In this document: in pieces, positions 8,887-17,096 of the stretch
Position numbering within the stretch: the stretch's first letter is position 1
How the letters are laid out: each line of letters opens with the position of its first letter
Assembly: GCA_002398565.1 (NCBI GenBank)
Contig: DGZP01000117.1
Location: 22,904-48,189 of the forward strand
DNA length: 25,286 bases
From: Proteiniphilum sp. UBA4977
GTDB taxonomy: Bacteria > Bacteroidota > Bacteroidia > Bacteroidales > Dysgonomonadaceae
Direction of reading: 5' to 3'
The notes under the pieces: model-generated
What the model saw: only the letters and a program-made list of their open reading frames with translations
Databases searched by the model: none
What the model was told of the DNA's origin: nothing
Position numbers and translations under genes: made by a program

Positions 8887-8918
8887 TTACCGAATCACAA
8901 AAATAATCCTTAACTTTG
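8887..8918 (+). promoter_or_regulatory. Bacteroidota-type promoter of the rseC-rnf operon
   Basis: The -7 element TAACTTTG (8911-8918) matches TAnnTTTG exactly and continues CA, as is common. A partial -33 element, TTAC at 8887-8890, lies 20 bp upstream. The predicted transcript starts near 8925 and leaves a leader of about 45 bases before rseC. The remaining sequence of 8649-8880 holds only the palindrome and AT-rich DNA. Confidence 0.65.
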
Positions 8919-8968
8919 CAGTTCGAAAAAACAGAAGAGAATAGTCGGATTCAATTTACCACAGTTGC

Positions 8969-9379
8969 ATGATTGAACACGAGGGAGTTATCGAAAAAAT
9001 CAGCGGAAATCATATCATCGTCCGTATTTTACAGCAGTCGGCATGCAGTGCCTGCCATGCCAAAGGTGCCTGTACAGCTGCCGATATGAAAGAGAAGCTG
9101 GTAGACATTTCTGATAACAGCGGTCTCTACCGCGAACAGGAACGGGTGGTTGTGTCCGGCAGGAATTCTGTCGGCTATAAAGCGGTGCTGTGGGCCTTTG
9201 TTTTTCCCCTGATTCTGCTGATCGGGATGCTGGTGCTGAGCACCACGGTATGGCACTTCAACGAAACAGAAGCAGCCCTTGGCTCCATCCTGGTTCTGGT
9301 ACCCTATTATTTCATTCTCTATCTGTTGCGTCATAAGATGGCGAACACTTTCAGATTCAGTATTAAAAAAACAAATTAA
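8969..9379 (+). CDS. rseC: RseC/MucC family membrane protein (SoxR-reducing system type)
   Basis: 136 residues. The soluble N-terminal part has a Cys motif SACSACHAKGAC (Cys26, Cys29, Cys35), the hallmark of RseC proteins. Two membrane segments follow (about 71-93 and 103-120), then a short basic tail. In gamma-proteobacteria RseC is linked to the SigmaE pathway and, with the Rsx/Rnf complex, to reduction of SoxR. Bacteroidota commonly have it at the head of the rnf operon, where a role in assembly or redox maturation of Rnf is more plausible (inference). It lies 9 bp before rnfB and is the first gene after the promoter. Confidence 0.88.
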   Translation: MIEHEGVIEKISGNHIIVRILQQSACSACHAKGACTAADMKEKLVDISDNSGLYREQERVVVSGRNSVGYKAVLWAFVFPLILLIGMLVLSTTVWHFNETEAALGSILVLVPYYFILYLLRHKMANTFRFSIKKTN

Positions 9380-9388
9380 TCATCGAAT

Positions 9389-10258
9389 ATGAGTGTACTA
9401 CTAACTGCCGTTGCTACACTGGGCGCCATTGGCGCCGGAAGCGCGGCCATCCTATACATGGTGGGACAAAAGTTCAAGGTGGAAGAGGATCCTCGCATAC
9501 AAGAGGTTCAGGACTCTTTACCGGCTGCCAACTGTGGGGGATGTGGTTTTCCGGGATGCGCCTCATTCGCTTCGGCATGTGTGAAGGCTGAGTCGATGGA
9601 AGATCTCTTTTGCCCCGTTGGAGGACAGGATACGATGGACAAAGTGGCTGCCCTCCTTGGCAGGAAGGCGCCCGTGGCAGCGAAAAAGATAGCGGTCGTC
9701 CGCTGTAATGGTACGTGCGACTCTCGTCCACGTCTTAACCTCTATGATGGTGCTTCAAACTGCACCATCGCCTCGGCCCTGTATGGTGGTGACACAGGCT
9801 GTTCTTTCGGCTGCCTGGGGCTGGGTGATTGCGTGGATTCCTGTACCTTCGATGCGATCCACATCAATCCCGTGACCTTGCTTCCGGAAGTAGTGGAAGA
9901 TAAATGTACCGCCTGCGGTGCCTGTGTGAAGGCATGTCCCAAGGATATCATCGAGCTCCGTAAACAGGGACCCAAATCACGCCGCATCTACGTGAGTTGT
10001 GTCAATAAGGACAAGGGCGGTGTTGCCAAAAAGGCTTGTGACGTGGCTTGTATCGGATGCAGCAAATGTCAGCAGGCATGTCCCTTTGAGGCCATCACCA
10101 TCGAAAACAACCTTGCATTTATCATCGACGACAAATGTCGCCTGTGCCGCAAATGCGTCCCGGTATGTCCTACCAAATCTATCCTGGAGCTGAACTTCCC
10201 ACCCCGCAAGGAAACCCCACCGACACCCAAAGAGGAAGAGGCTACCGTAATCGTGTAA
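9389..10258 (+). CDS. rnfB: Rnf complex subunit B, multi-cluster ferredoxin-like protein
   Basis: 289 residues, longer than the E. coli protein (about 190) and in the range of anaerobes. An N-terminal membrane anchor (about 1-27) is followed by the RnfB [4Fe-4S] domain with Cys49, Cys52, Cys57 and Cys75 (NCGGCGFPGC). The rest carries many Cys groups: 138/142/148/152, 173/176/179/183, 217/221/224/227/231 and 250/253/256/260, which can hold about four further [4Fe-4S] clusters. RnfB takes electrons from reduced ferredoxin and passes them into the membrane complex that reduces NAD+ while pumping Na+ or H+. The C-terminus is a short Pro/Glu-rich tail. rnfC begins 14 bp downstream. Confidence 0.95.
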   Translation: MSVLLTAVATLGAIGAGSAAILYMVGQKFKVEEDPRIQEVQDSLPAANCGGCGFPGCASFASACVKAESMEDLFCPVGGQDTMDKVAALLGRKAPVAAKKIAVVRCNGTCDSRPRLNLYDGASNCTIASALYGGDTGCSFGCLGLGDCVDSCTFDAIHINPVTLLPEVVEDKCTACGACVKACPKDIIELRKQGPKSRRIYVSCVNKDKGGVAKKACDVACIGCSKCQQACPFEAITIENNLAFIIDDKCRLCRKCVPVCPTKSILELNFPPRKETPPTPKEEEATVIV

Positions 10259-10272
10259 GAAAACAGAATTAT

Positions 10273-11604
10273 ATGTTAAAAACATTCCGTATCGGCGGTA
10301 TTCACCCTAAAGAAAAGAAAATATCGGCCGGAAAGGCAATACAACCCATTGTCATTCCCGACCAGGTGATCATCCCGCTGTCGCAGCACATTGGTGCTCC
10401 CTGTCAGCCTGTTGTCAAGAAAGGTGACAATGTGAAGGTTGGCACCCTCATAGGCAAATCAGTAGGGTTTGTTTCGGCAAACATCCATTCACCGGTCTCA
10501 GGCACCGTACTGAAAATCGATAAATCACTCGACGCCAGCGGATACAAGCGAGACTCCGTTTTTATCAAGGTGGAAGGAGACGAGTGGGAGGCATCGGTCG
10601 ACCGTTCACCAGACTTAAAAAGGGCCTGTGACCTCGCCCCCGGGGAGATTCTCAACAAGATCGCTACGGCAGGCATCGTGGGTATGGGTGGTGCTACCTT
10701 TCCATCTCACGTAAAGCTCACGCCTCCTCCCGGCACAAAGGCTGAGATACTCATTATCAATGGGGTGGAATGTGAACCATGGCTTACCTCCGATCATCAG
10801 CTGATGATGGAGAAGAGCGATGAAATATTGGTCGGCACTACCATAGTAATGAAGGCGTTAAATGTTCAAAAAGCAGTCATCGGTATAGAAAACAACAAAC
10901 AGGACGCCATCAGGCTTTTCACACAAAAGGTGAAAGAATATGACGGGATCACCGTGCAACCACTGAAAGTACAATATCCTCAGGGAGGCGAGAAACAACT
11001 AATCGATGCCCTTACCGGCCGTCAGATACCCAGCGGCGCCCTCCCCATCTCGGTGGGTGCTGTCGTCCAAAACGTGGGCACCATATTTGCGATCTATGAA
11101 GCTGTACAAAAGAACAAGCCACTGATAGAAAGAGTGGTCACGGTCACCGGGAAAGAGGTAAAACAACCCTGCAACATCCTGTCGCGGGTGGGAATACCGC
11201 TGAACAAACTCATTGATGTAGCAGGCGGACTGCCAGAAACGACTGGCAAGGTAGTCAGCGGCGGCCCCATGATGGGAAAAGCGCTTGCAAGTATCGATAT
11301 ACCCGTGTCGAAAGGAACATCGGGAATCCTGATCATACCCACCCTTGAAGCCAAGCGTAAGACCATGAAGGACTGTATTCGCTGCGCCAGGTGCATAAGC
11401 GTTTGCCCCATGGGACTGAACCCTACACTGCTGATGAACCTTACCGAGTATGAAGTATGGGACAGAGCCGAAAAAGAACATATCATCGACTGTATCGAAT
11501 GCGGCTCCTGTAGTTATACCTGTCCGGCCGACCGGCCGCTGCTCGATTACATCCGCCTGGGAAAAGGTAAGGTAAACGGGATCATCAGGGCAAGAAAAAA
11601 TTAA
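10273..11604 (+). CDS. rnfC: Rnf complex subunit C, NADH-binding peripheral subunit
   Basis: 443 residues from the ATG at 10273, where the protein begins MLKTFRIGGIHPKEKK as RnfC proteins do; the open frame extends back into rnfB (10135) but that part is rnfB in another frame. It has the flavin/NADH-binding GMGGATFPSHVKL (138-150) and GVECEPW, the SLBB-like central part, and two [4Fe-4S] motifs: Cys368/371/374/378 and Cys407/410/413/417. It lacks the long repetitive C-terminal extension of E. coli RsxC (about 740 residues), as is usual for anaerobes. It sits on the cytoplasmic face and exchanges electrons with NAD+/NADH. Confidence 0.95.
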   Translation: MLKTFRIGGIHPKEKKISAGKAIQPIVIPDQVIIPLSQHIGAPCQPVVKKGDNVKVGTLIGKSVGFVSANIHSPVSGTVLKIDKSLDASGYKRDSVFIKVEGDEWEASVDRSPDLKRACDLAPGEILNKIATAGIVGMGGATFPSHVKLTPPPGTKAEILIINGVECEPWLTSDHQLMMEKSDEILVGTTIVMKALNVQKAVIGIENNKQDAIRLFTQKVKEYDGITVQPLKVQYPQGGEKQLIDALTGRQIPSGALPISVGAVVQNVGTIFAIYEAVQKNKPLIERVVTVTGKEVKQPCNILSRVGIPLNKLIDVAGGLPETTGKVVSGGPMMGKALASIDIPVSKGTSGILIIPTLEAKRKTMKDCIRCARCISVCPMGLNPTLLMNLTEYEVWDRAEKEHIIDCIECGSCSYTCPADRPLLDYIRLGKGKVNGIIRARKN

Positions 11605-11624
11605 CGCAAGAAGCATTTCAAGAT

Positions 11625-12593
11625 ATGGAACAAAAACTGATTGTCTCCCCCTCACCGCATGTGCACAGTGGGGACACCATTGAAAAAAACATGTACAATG
11701 TGCTCATAGCACTCATTCCGGCTTTTCTGGTGTCATTGTATGTTTTCCGGCTCGATGCGCTGATTATCACGGCCTGCGCGGTATTATTCTGCGTAGGATT
11801 TGAGTATCTGATCGTCAGATACATCTTGAAGAAAACGCCCACAGTGACCGACGGTTCTGCCATTATCACCGGAGTACTGCTGGCATTCAACGTGCCTTCC
11901 GATCTACCATTGTGGATACTGGCACTAGGTAGTCTGTTTGCCATTGGCGTGGTAAAACTCTCTTTTGGCGGACTGGGAAATAACATATTTAATCCGGCCA
12001 TCGCAGGCCGTATTTTTATGCTGATTTCTTTTCCCGCCCAGATGACCACATGGCCTGTAATTGCCGATGCGGCCGGGACAACCGATGCCGTCAGTTCGGC
12101 CACCGTACTGGGGAATCTGAAGCTTGCCCCGGAATCACTGCCCTCACTTCAGGCTATGTTCCTGGGAACGGAAGCAGGATCACTGGGCGAGATGAGTGCA
12201 TTGGCACTGCTCCTGGGGTTGCTTTACCTGCTTTGGAAAAAGACCATTACCTGGCATATACCGATTTCTATCATGGCTACAGTAGCCCTATTTACCGGGA
12301 TTCTCTATATCTTCGATCCCATAACACTCTACCACCCGCTTATTCATCTTTTTTCGGGAGGGTTGATGCTGGGGGCTATTTTCATGGCGACCGACTACGT
12401 GACGTCACCCATGACCAGGAAAGGAATGCTGATATATGGTGTCGGGATAGGCTTTGTCACCGTGGCCATCCGCCTCTGGGGCGCTTATCCCGAAGGGGTT
12501 TCATTTGCCATTCTGCTGATGAATGCCCTCACGCCGCTCATCAATAATTACACATCACCAAAACGATTCGGGGAGGTAGTAAAACATGGCTAA
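11625..12593 (+). CDS. rnfD: Rnf complex subunit D, flavinylated membrane subunit
   Basis: 322 residues, strongly hydrophobic, with about 8-10 membrane segments. N-terminal VSPSPHVHSGDTIEKNMYNV is typical. The motif DAVSSATVL (154-162) fits the site at which FMN is attached to a Thr by ApbE; the predicted residue is Thr160. The block FGGLGNNIFNPAIAGRIF is highly conserved in RnfD/NqrB. It overlaps rnfG by 8 bp, so translation is probably coupled. An apbE gene would be needed and is not in this window. Confidence 0.95.
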   Translation: MEQKLIVSPSPHVHSGDTIEKNMYNVLIALIPAFLVSLYVFRLDALIITACAVLFCVGFEYLIVRYILKKTPTVTDGSAIITGVLLAFNVPSDLPLWILALGSLFAIGVVKLSFGGLGNNIFNPAIAGRIFMLISFPAQMTTWPVIADAAGTTDAVSSATVLGNLKLAPESLPSLQAMFLGTEAGSLGEMSALALLLGLLYLLWKKTITWHIPISIMATVALFTGILYIFDPITLYHPLIHLFSGGLMLGAIFMATDYVTSPMTRKGMLIYGVGIGFVTVAIRLWGAYPEGVSFAILLMNALTPLINNYTSPKRFGEVVKHG

Positions 12594-13263
12594 ATTACAA
12601 TCGACTTTAAAAAATATGTTCCTGTCACTCTCGATCATCTGCCTCACGGTAGCCGTGTTGCTGGCACAAGTGAACAAGATGACCGCAAAGCCCATTGCCG
12701 ATGCCAAGGCAATGAAGCTGCAGAATGCGATCAGTGAGGTAGTACCTGCATTTGACAACGATCCGGTGGCCGAGGCCTACAGGATGCCTGTAGGAACGGG
12801 TGATTCACTGCTTGTATACCCGGCAAAGAAGGGTGACAAAGTGGTGGGATATGCAGTGAATAGCTCTTCCAACAACGGATTTAGCGGAGAAATACAGATC
12901 ATGATAGGCTTTGATATGGAAGACCGTCTCATCAATTACGCTGTTCTGCAGCATGCCGAAACTCCGGGATTGGGTTCCAAAATGACGGATTGGTTCAAAA
13001 ACAAAGAGAAGCCTTCACAGTCGGTCATTGGTAGAGACCTCTCACAAGGAGCGCTGGCCGTTTCGAAAGATGGTGGCGAGGTGGATGCCATCACTGCATC
13101 GACCATTACCTCACGCGCGTTTCTGGAAGCTGTGAACAGAGCTTATCAGGCTTATTCGGAAAGCAGGGAGAATGCCTACTCGGGTGCATCACCCAAAAAT
13201 GCAGCCGGAAAATCAAACGACGAAGCAGGGGAAATAAAAAAGGAGGATAACAGTCATGAATAA
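12586..13263 (+). CDS. rnfG: Rnf complex subunit G, FMN-carrying subunit
   Basis: 225 residues: one N-terminal membrane anchor (about 12-28) and an extracytoplasmic FMN-binding domain. The conserved HAETPGLGSKM (123-133) and the flavinylation motif DAITASTITS (167-176) are visible; the predicted FMN-bearing residue is Thr173. The usual SGAT is TAST here, a modest deviation that keeps the acceptor Thr. The C-terminus from about 192 is a low-complexity polar tail rich in Ser, Asn, Lys and Glu. Overlaps rnfD and rnfE by 8 bp each. Confidence 0.94.
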   Translation: MAKLQSTLKNMFLSLSIICLTVAVLLAQVNKMTAKPIADAKAMKLQNAISEVVPAFDNDPVAEAYRMPVGTGDSLLVYPAKKGDKVVGYAVNSSSNNGFSGEIQIMIGFDMEDRLINYAVLQHAETPGLGSKMTDWFKNKEKPSQSVIGRDLSQGALAVSKDGGEVDAITASTITSRAFLEAVNRAYQAYSESRENAYSGASPKNAAGKSNDEAGEIKKEDNSHE

Positions 13264-13843
13264 CAACCTGAAAGTACTTATCAACGGCATCATCAAAGAG
13301 AATCCCACCTTTGTGCTGCTACTGGGAATGTGTCCCACGCTGGCTACCACCAGTTCGGCCATCAACGGCATGAGCATGGGACTGGCCACGATGTTTGTCC
13401 TGATCTGCTCCAACATGGTGATATCCATGCTAAAGAACGTGATTCCCGACATGGTACGTATTCCTGCCTACATTGTAGTCATCGCTACCTTTGTAACCAT
13501 TATCGAGATGGTGATGAATGCCTATGTGCCTGCATTGGCCGACAGCCTCGGCATCTTTATCCCGCTGATCGTAGTGAACTGTATCGTGCTGGGCCGCGCG
13601 GAAGCCTTTGCCTCAAAAAACGGAGTGTTTGCCTCCATATTTGACGGTGCCGGCATGGGGCTTGGATTCACCCTCTCCCTCACGGTACTGGGTGCCGTAC
13701 GCGAATTGATGGGTACGGGAAAAATATTCTCCACAAACATTTACCCCGAGCGGTATGGATCCTTGCTGTTCGTACTTGCACCGGGAGCATTCATCGTTCT
13801 CGGATACCTCATTGCAATCTTTAATAAGCTTCAACACAAATGA
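13256..13843 (+). CDS. rnfE: Rnf complex subunit E, integral membrane subunit
   Basis: 195 residues with about six membrane segments. The family motif ENPTFVLLLGMCPTLA places Cys26 in the first segment, and VVNCIVLG places Cys109; these paired Cys, with the matching pair in RnfA, are thought to hold the iron-sulfur centre within the membrane. The gene overlaps rnfG by 8 bp and rnfA by 4 bp (ATGA), so the last four rnf genes are translationally linked. Confidence 0.94.
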   Translation: MNNNLKVLINGIIKENPTFVLLLGMCPTLATTSSAINGMSMGLATMFVLICSNMVISMLKNVIPDMVRIPAYIVVIATFVTIIEMVMNAYVPALADSLGIFIPLIVVNCIVLGRAEAFASKNGVFASIFDGAGMGLGFTLSLTVLGAVRELMGTGKIFSTNIYPERYGSLLFVLAPGAFIVLGYLIAIFNKLQHK

Positions 13844-14430
13844 CCATGGAACTTATCGGAATTATCATCGTCGCCATATTTGTCAACAACGTCGTTTTCT
13901 CCCAGTTTCTGGGAATCTGCCCATTCCTGGGTGTATCCAAAAAAGTGGACACAGCGATAGGTATGGGATTGGCAGTGACTTTTGTATTAACTATCGCCAC
14001 TCTCGTCACTTTTCTGCTACAAAAAGGTGTTCTGGAACCGTATGGACTGGAATATCTGCAGACCATCACTTTCATCCTTGTCATTGCAGCCCTGGTGCAA
14101 ATGGTGGAGATCGTACTCAAAAAGATATCGCCTGCACTTTACCAGGCGCTGGGTGTCTTCCTGCCGCTCATCACCACCAACTGCGTAATCCTGGGTGTAG
14201 CCATTCTGGTAATACAAAAAGATTACAACCTGCTCGAATCGGTTATCTACGCCATTGCCACTGCGCTTGGCTATGCCATGGCGCTGATTATTTTCTCCAG
14301 CATACGCGAGCAAATGGCACTCACAAAAATCCCTAAAGTTATGGAAGGGATACCCATCGCACTGATTACTGCCGGCATCATCGCCATGGCTTTCATGGGT
14401 TTCTCCGGGATCGATCAGGTATTTAAATAA
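13840..14430 (+). CDS. rnfA: Rnf complex subunit A, integral membrane subunit
   Basis: 196 residues with about six membrane segments. NNVVFSQFLGICPFLG carries Cys27 and ITTNCVILGVA carries Cys115, the counterparts of the RnfE pair. The start at 13840 overlaps the rnfE stop as ATGA; a second ATG two codons later (13846) is equally possible, giving MELIGIII, the more usual RnfA start. It ends the rnf operon. No clear Rho-independent terminator follows; a repeat element begins directly after the stop codon. Confidence 0.95.
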   Translation: MTMELIGIIIVAIFVNNVVFSQFLGICPFLGVSKKVDTAIGMGLAVTFVLTIATLVTFLLQKGVLEPYGLEYLQTITFILVIAALVQMVEIVLKKISPALYQALGVFLPLITTNCVILGVAILVIQKDYNLLESVIYAIATALGYAMALIIFSSIREQMALTKIPKVMEGIPIALITAGIIAMAFMGFSGIDQVFK

Positions 14431-14502
14431 AGCGGTAAGTGATCAGCTTTCAGCTTTGATAGTAGAAGATTATCAGGGAAAGCGGCTTGGGAAGAAGCGA
14501 TC
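14431..14502 (+). repeat. Intergenic repeat, downstream of rnfA (copy of the element after aguA)
   Basis: Begins at the base after the rnfA stop codon. It contains AGTGATCAGC, TTTGATAGTAGAAGAT, TATCAGGGAAAGCGG and CTTGGGAAGAAGCGATC. The same blocks in the same order, with substitutions and a 7-base insertion here, occur on the minus strand directly after the aguA stop (17096 down to about 17033). AGCGG recurs at 14431 and 14481, a 50-bp period, so this locus also holds two units, the second degenerate. The rest of 14503-14619 has no gene and no clear promoter for the lipoprotein gene. Confidence 0.6.
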
Positions 14503-14619
14503 GGCGGCCGGCGGTTGTCTGGATGGTTGAGAAATATCAGACATATGTGTTAAACCATTTTGTAGAGAGAGGGTCTTAATGATAAAACAAGAAGTTTCAC
14601 CCTTTAACAACGGACGCAT

Positions 14620-16026
14620 ATGAAAGCTTACAGACATCCATTCATTCTCACAATAGTTGCTTTAATATTTACGTCTTGCTTTTCCTCACAGGGAAGTCTG
14701 TATTCTCAGGGATACGACGATTACGGCGATTATGACAATGAATATTACAACGGTAATTACGATGATAATTATTATGGAAATAACGGAGGCGTCTCCTTCA
14801 ATGTTTTCTATAATGAACTGAGACCTCACGGCAGGTGGATCAATAACGGCCGATATGGCAGGGTATGGATTCCGAATGCTGGAAGAAACTTTCATCCGTA
14901 CGCAACCAACGGATATTGGGTGATGACAGATTACGGCAACACCTGGGTATCTGATTATTCGTGGGGCTGGGCCCCCTTCCATTATGGCAGGTGGTATTAT
15001 GACGATTACTATGGATGGGCATGGATCCCCGGTTATGAATGGGCACCTGCCTGGGTAAGCTGGAGAAGCGGCGGCGGATACTACGGATGGGCGCCTATGG
15101 GTCCCGGACTCCATATCAATATCAACATTGACATTCCCGGACTTTACTGGACGTTTCTGCCTAACAGGTATATGTACCACCGTAATATGCACCGATATTA
15201 CAACCGTTATAGCCCGGCCATATACAACCGGACTACGATCATCAACAATACATACGTATACAACGACAACCGTTATTACAGCGGACCGAGTGCCAGGGAC
15301 TACGAACGTACCACCGGCAGAACAGCCACTATTCACAAGCTTGAGAGCACGAATAACCGCTCCGGAAGATCGACCAGAGTCAGCAACAGCACAGTAAGTG
15401 TCTATCGTCCTGACGTATCAAGGGACGGAGGTACGAATGTGAGATCTGCTGATAACAGGTCGACCGCCGGCCGGAGTGCGAATACGGACAGGAGCAATAC
15501 CAACGTAAGGAATGCCGGAGACAGAAACATATTGAACAGCAACACCAGAAGCAACACAGAGCGCTCCGCCACAGTGAAGACATCAACAAGAGACCGGAGT
15601 ATTCAGAATGAACGAAGCGCAGCTACGACGGATCGCTCGAGCAATAGTCGTAACGGAAGTGTGGACCGGAATGCTTCCTCAACACGCTCCGGCAGTAACA
15701 GAAATGCGACGGTAAGTCCACAACGTAGCGCTCCTAATGACAGAAGTGCCACAGTACGATCGGGAAGCAGCCCCACAAGTAGTAACAGAAGTGCGACGGT
15801 AAGTCCGCAACGTAGTACTTCAAGCAACAGGAGTGCAACGGTAAGACCAGAAAGTGGTTCAAGAGGCAGCAGCAGAAGTGCATCGGTAAGTCCGCAACGC
15901 AGTACCTCAAGTAACAGAAGTACGACAGTAAGGTCAGAAAGCAGTTCAGGAAGTAGTAGAAGCGCGGTATCCAGCAACAGAAGCAATGAAAGTGCCCGAT
16001 CTGAAAGATCTTCTTCCCGCAGATAA
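14620..16026 (+). CDS. Lipoprotein with Trp/Tyr-rich domain (DUF6600-like) and Arg/Ser-rich repeat tail
   Basis: 468 residues. The signal peptide ends in a lipobox (IFTSC, Cys20), so the protein should be lipid-anchored in the outer envelope. After an Asp/Tyr/Asn-rich linker (about 30-56), residues 57-185 form an aromatic domain: PHGRWINNGRYGRVWIP, SWGWAPFHYGRWYYDDYYGW, EWAPAWVSWR and GYYGWAPMGPG. This resembles the DUF6600 / YXWGXW type, whose function is unknown to me. From about 225 to the end the chain is almost entirely Ser, Arg, Asn, Thr and Ala, strongly basic, with three exact-length 29-residue repeats (360-446). I do not assign a function. A surface or cell-wall binding role, or interaction with polyanions such as LPS or nucleic acid through the tail, is conceivable. 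It stands alone and ends at a strong terminator. Confidence 0.85.
   Translation: MKAYRHPFILTIVALIFTSCFSSQGSLYSQGYDDYGDYDNEYYNGNYDDNYYGNNGGVSFNVFYNELRPHGRWINNGRYGRVWIPNAGRNFHPYATNGYWVMTDYGNTWVSDYSWGWAPFHYGRWYYDDYYGWAWIPGYEWAPAWVSWRSGGGYYGWAPMGPGLHININIDIPGLYWTFLPNRYMYHRNMHRYYNRYSPAIYNRTTIINNTYVYNDNRYYSGPSARDYERTTGRTATIHKLESTNNRSGRSTRVSNSTVSVYRPDVSRDGGTNVRSADNRSTAGRSANTDRSNTNVRNAGDRNILNSNTRSNTERSATVKTSTRDRSIQNERSAATTDRSSNSRNGSVDRNASSTRSGSNRNATVSPQRSAPNDRSATVRSGSSPTSSNRSATVSPQRSTSSNRSATVRPESGSRGSSRSASVSPQRSTSSNRSTTVRSESSSGSSRSAVSSNRSNESARSERSSSRR
15697..15957 (+). repeat. Three tandem 87-bp coding repeats
   Basis: Units at 15697-15783, 15784-15870 and 15871-15957 encode 29 residues each, built as NRxATVSPQRS... 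followed by a half-repeat ...RSATVR... The length is identical in all three, while the bases differ, so the copies are not brand new. They lie in the Arg/Ser tail of the lipoprotein gene. Units 2 and 3 are the most alike. Confidence 0.85.
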
Positions 16027-16050
16027 TTTATTGATTAAGTGTGTATCAAA

Positions 16051-16085
16051 TAAGACCGCTCAAATGGGCGGTCTTATTTTGTTTT
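16051..16085 (+). terminator. Rho-independent terminator, possibly bidirectional
   Basis: TAAGACCGC pairs with GCGGTCTTA, extended by two inner pairs to an 11-bp stem with loop AAAT, followed by TTTTGTTTT on the + strand. It ends the lipoprotein gene. Read on the minus strand it lies just after the aguB stop and is followed by TTATTTGAT, so it may also end the lpx-agu transcript. Confidence 0.85.
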
Positions 16086-16959
16086 AATCGATCCAACGTT
16101 TGGTCAGATCTGCATAAACATCTATCCGTCTGTCTCTGAAAAAAGGCCACCAACGACGCACATTTTCAGTCCGTGCACGGTCTATTTCCACAATTTTCAC
16201 CACTTCAGTGTCGTCAGATGCCCGGTATAAAAATTCTCCCTGCGGTCCACAGACGAAGCTATTTCCCCAGAACTGAATACCATTTGTCTGACCTGAAGGA
16301 TCGGGTTCGTAACCTGTACGATTTACAGAAATAACCGGTATTCCGTTTGCCACAGCATGTGCCCTTTGGATGGTAATCCATGCATCCTGCTGGCGCATTT
16401 TTTCCTCTTCACTGTCGGTCGATTCCCAACCGATGGCAGTAGGGTAAATCAGCACTTCGGCACCGGCCAGCGCCATGAGGCGTGCTGCCTCGGGATACCA
16501 TTGATCCCAGCATACCAGTACCCCCAGTTTTCCCACTGAGGTTTCAACCGGATAAATTCCCGGATCTCCCGGCGTAAAGTAAAATTTCTCGTAATAGGCA
16601 GGGTCATCCGGAATATGCATTTTACGGTACGTGCCTGCAATAGTTCCATCCTTTTCAATGACTACAGCCGTATTATGGTAAATACCGGGGGCACGCTTTT
16701 CGAAGAGAGAGAGTACAATCACCACATTTTCCTCCTTTGCCAGACTACCAAATGAATTGGTGGAAGGGCCGGGAATGGATTCGGCCTGGTCAAATACAGC
16801 TACGTCTTCCGTCTGACAAAAATAGAGACCATTGTGTAGTTCCTGCAGGACAATTAGTTCTGCACCACCGGCGGCCAACTGTCTGATCTTTTGTTGCAAA
16901 CGCTTTATATTTTCTTCCCTGTCGAATGAATTGGCTTGCTGAATAATTCCTATCTTCAT
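16084..16959 (-). CDS. aguB: N-carbamoylputrescine amidase (carbon-nitrogen hydrolase family)
   Basis: 291 residues of the nitrilase-like hydrolase family. The Glu-Lys-Cys catalytic triad is Glu40 (VLQELHNGLYF), Lys113 (YRKMHIPDDP) and Cys150 (VLVCWDQWYPEAAR). The blocks DDPAYYEKFYFTPGD and YPTAIGWES are typical of N-carbamoylputrescine amidases, which release putrescine, CO2 and NH3. The partner enzyme, agmatine deiminase, is encoded just upstream on the same strand, which supports the specific call within a broad family. The gap between them (about 140 bp) is filled by a repeat element. Cytoplasmic; no signal peptide. Confidence 0.92.
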   Translation of the reverse strand: MKIGIIQQANSFDREENIKRLQQKIRQLAAGGAELIVLQELHNGLYFCQTEDVAVFDQAESIPGPSTNSFGSLAKEENVVIVLSLFEKRAPGIYHNTAVVIEKDGTIAGTYRKMHIPDDPAYYEKFYFTPGDPGIYPVETSVGKLGVLVCWDQWYPEAARLMALAGAEVLIYPTAIGWESTDSEEEKMRQQDAWITIQRAHAVANGIPVISVNRTGYEPDPSGQTNGIQFWGNSFVCGPQGEFLYRASDDTEVVKIVEIDRARTENVRRWWPFFRDRRIDVYADLTKRWID

Positions 16960-17002
16960 CGTATCATGGTTTAATAATTCTCTTTTTTAAACATCAAAAC
17001 GA

Positions 17003-17096
17003 TGTCCTTTGTTTTAAATCACTACCAAAGCTGATTACTACTTTCCAAACCGCTGTCCTTGATATCTTCCACTACCAAAGCTGATTACTGGCCGTT
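17003..17096 (-). repeat. Intergenic repeat between aguA and aguB, two units
   Basis: A perfect 20-bp direct repeat, AGTAATCAGCTTTGGTAGTG on the minus strand, occurs at 17089-17070 and 17039-17020. Both copies are followed after some 15 bases by AAGGACA, so the repeated unit is about 37 bp with an offset of 50 or 51 bp. The first unit begins at the aguA stop codon. The element is related to the one after rnfA (14431-14502). The rest of 16960-17098 holds no gene and no clear promoter. Confidence 0.8.

Noticed and set aside
8969..14430. Na+-translocating NQR complex rather than Rnf
   Set aside because: The order rseC-B-C-D-G-E-A, the multi-cluster ferredoxin-like B subunit and the 4Fe-4S motifs of the C subunit are Rnf features; no NqrF is present.
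14686..15336. A 216-codon minus-strand frame in the lipoprotein gene
   Set aside because: Its Val/Ile-rich translation is the complement of the Tyr/Asp/Asn-rich coding strand; no independent support.
15697..15957. CRISPR-like array
   Set aside because: The repeats are contiguous without unique spacers, stay in frame and encode a protein repeat.
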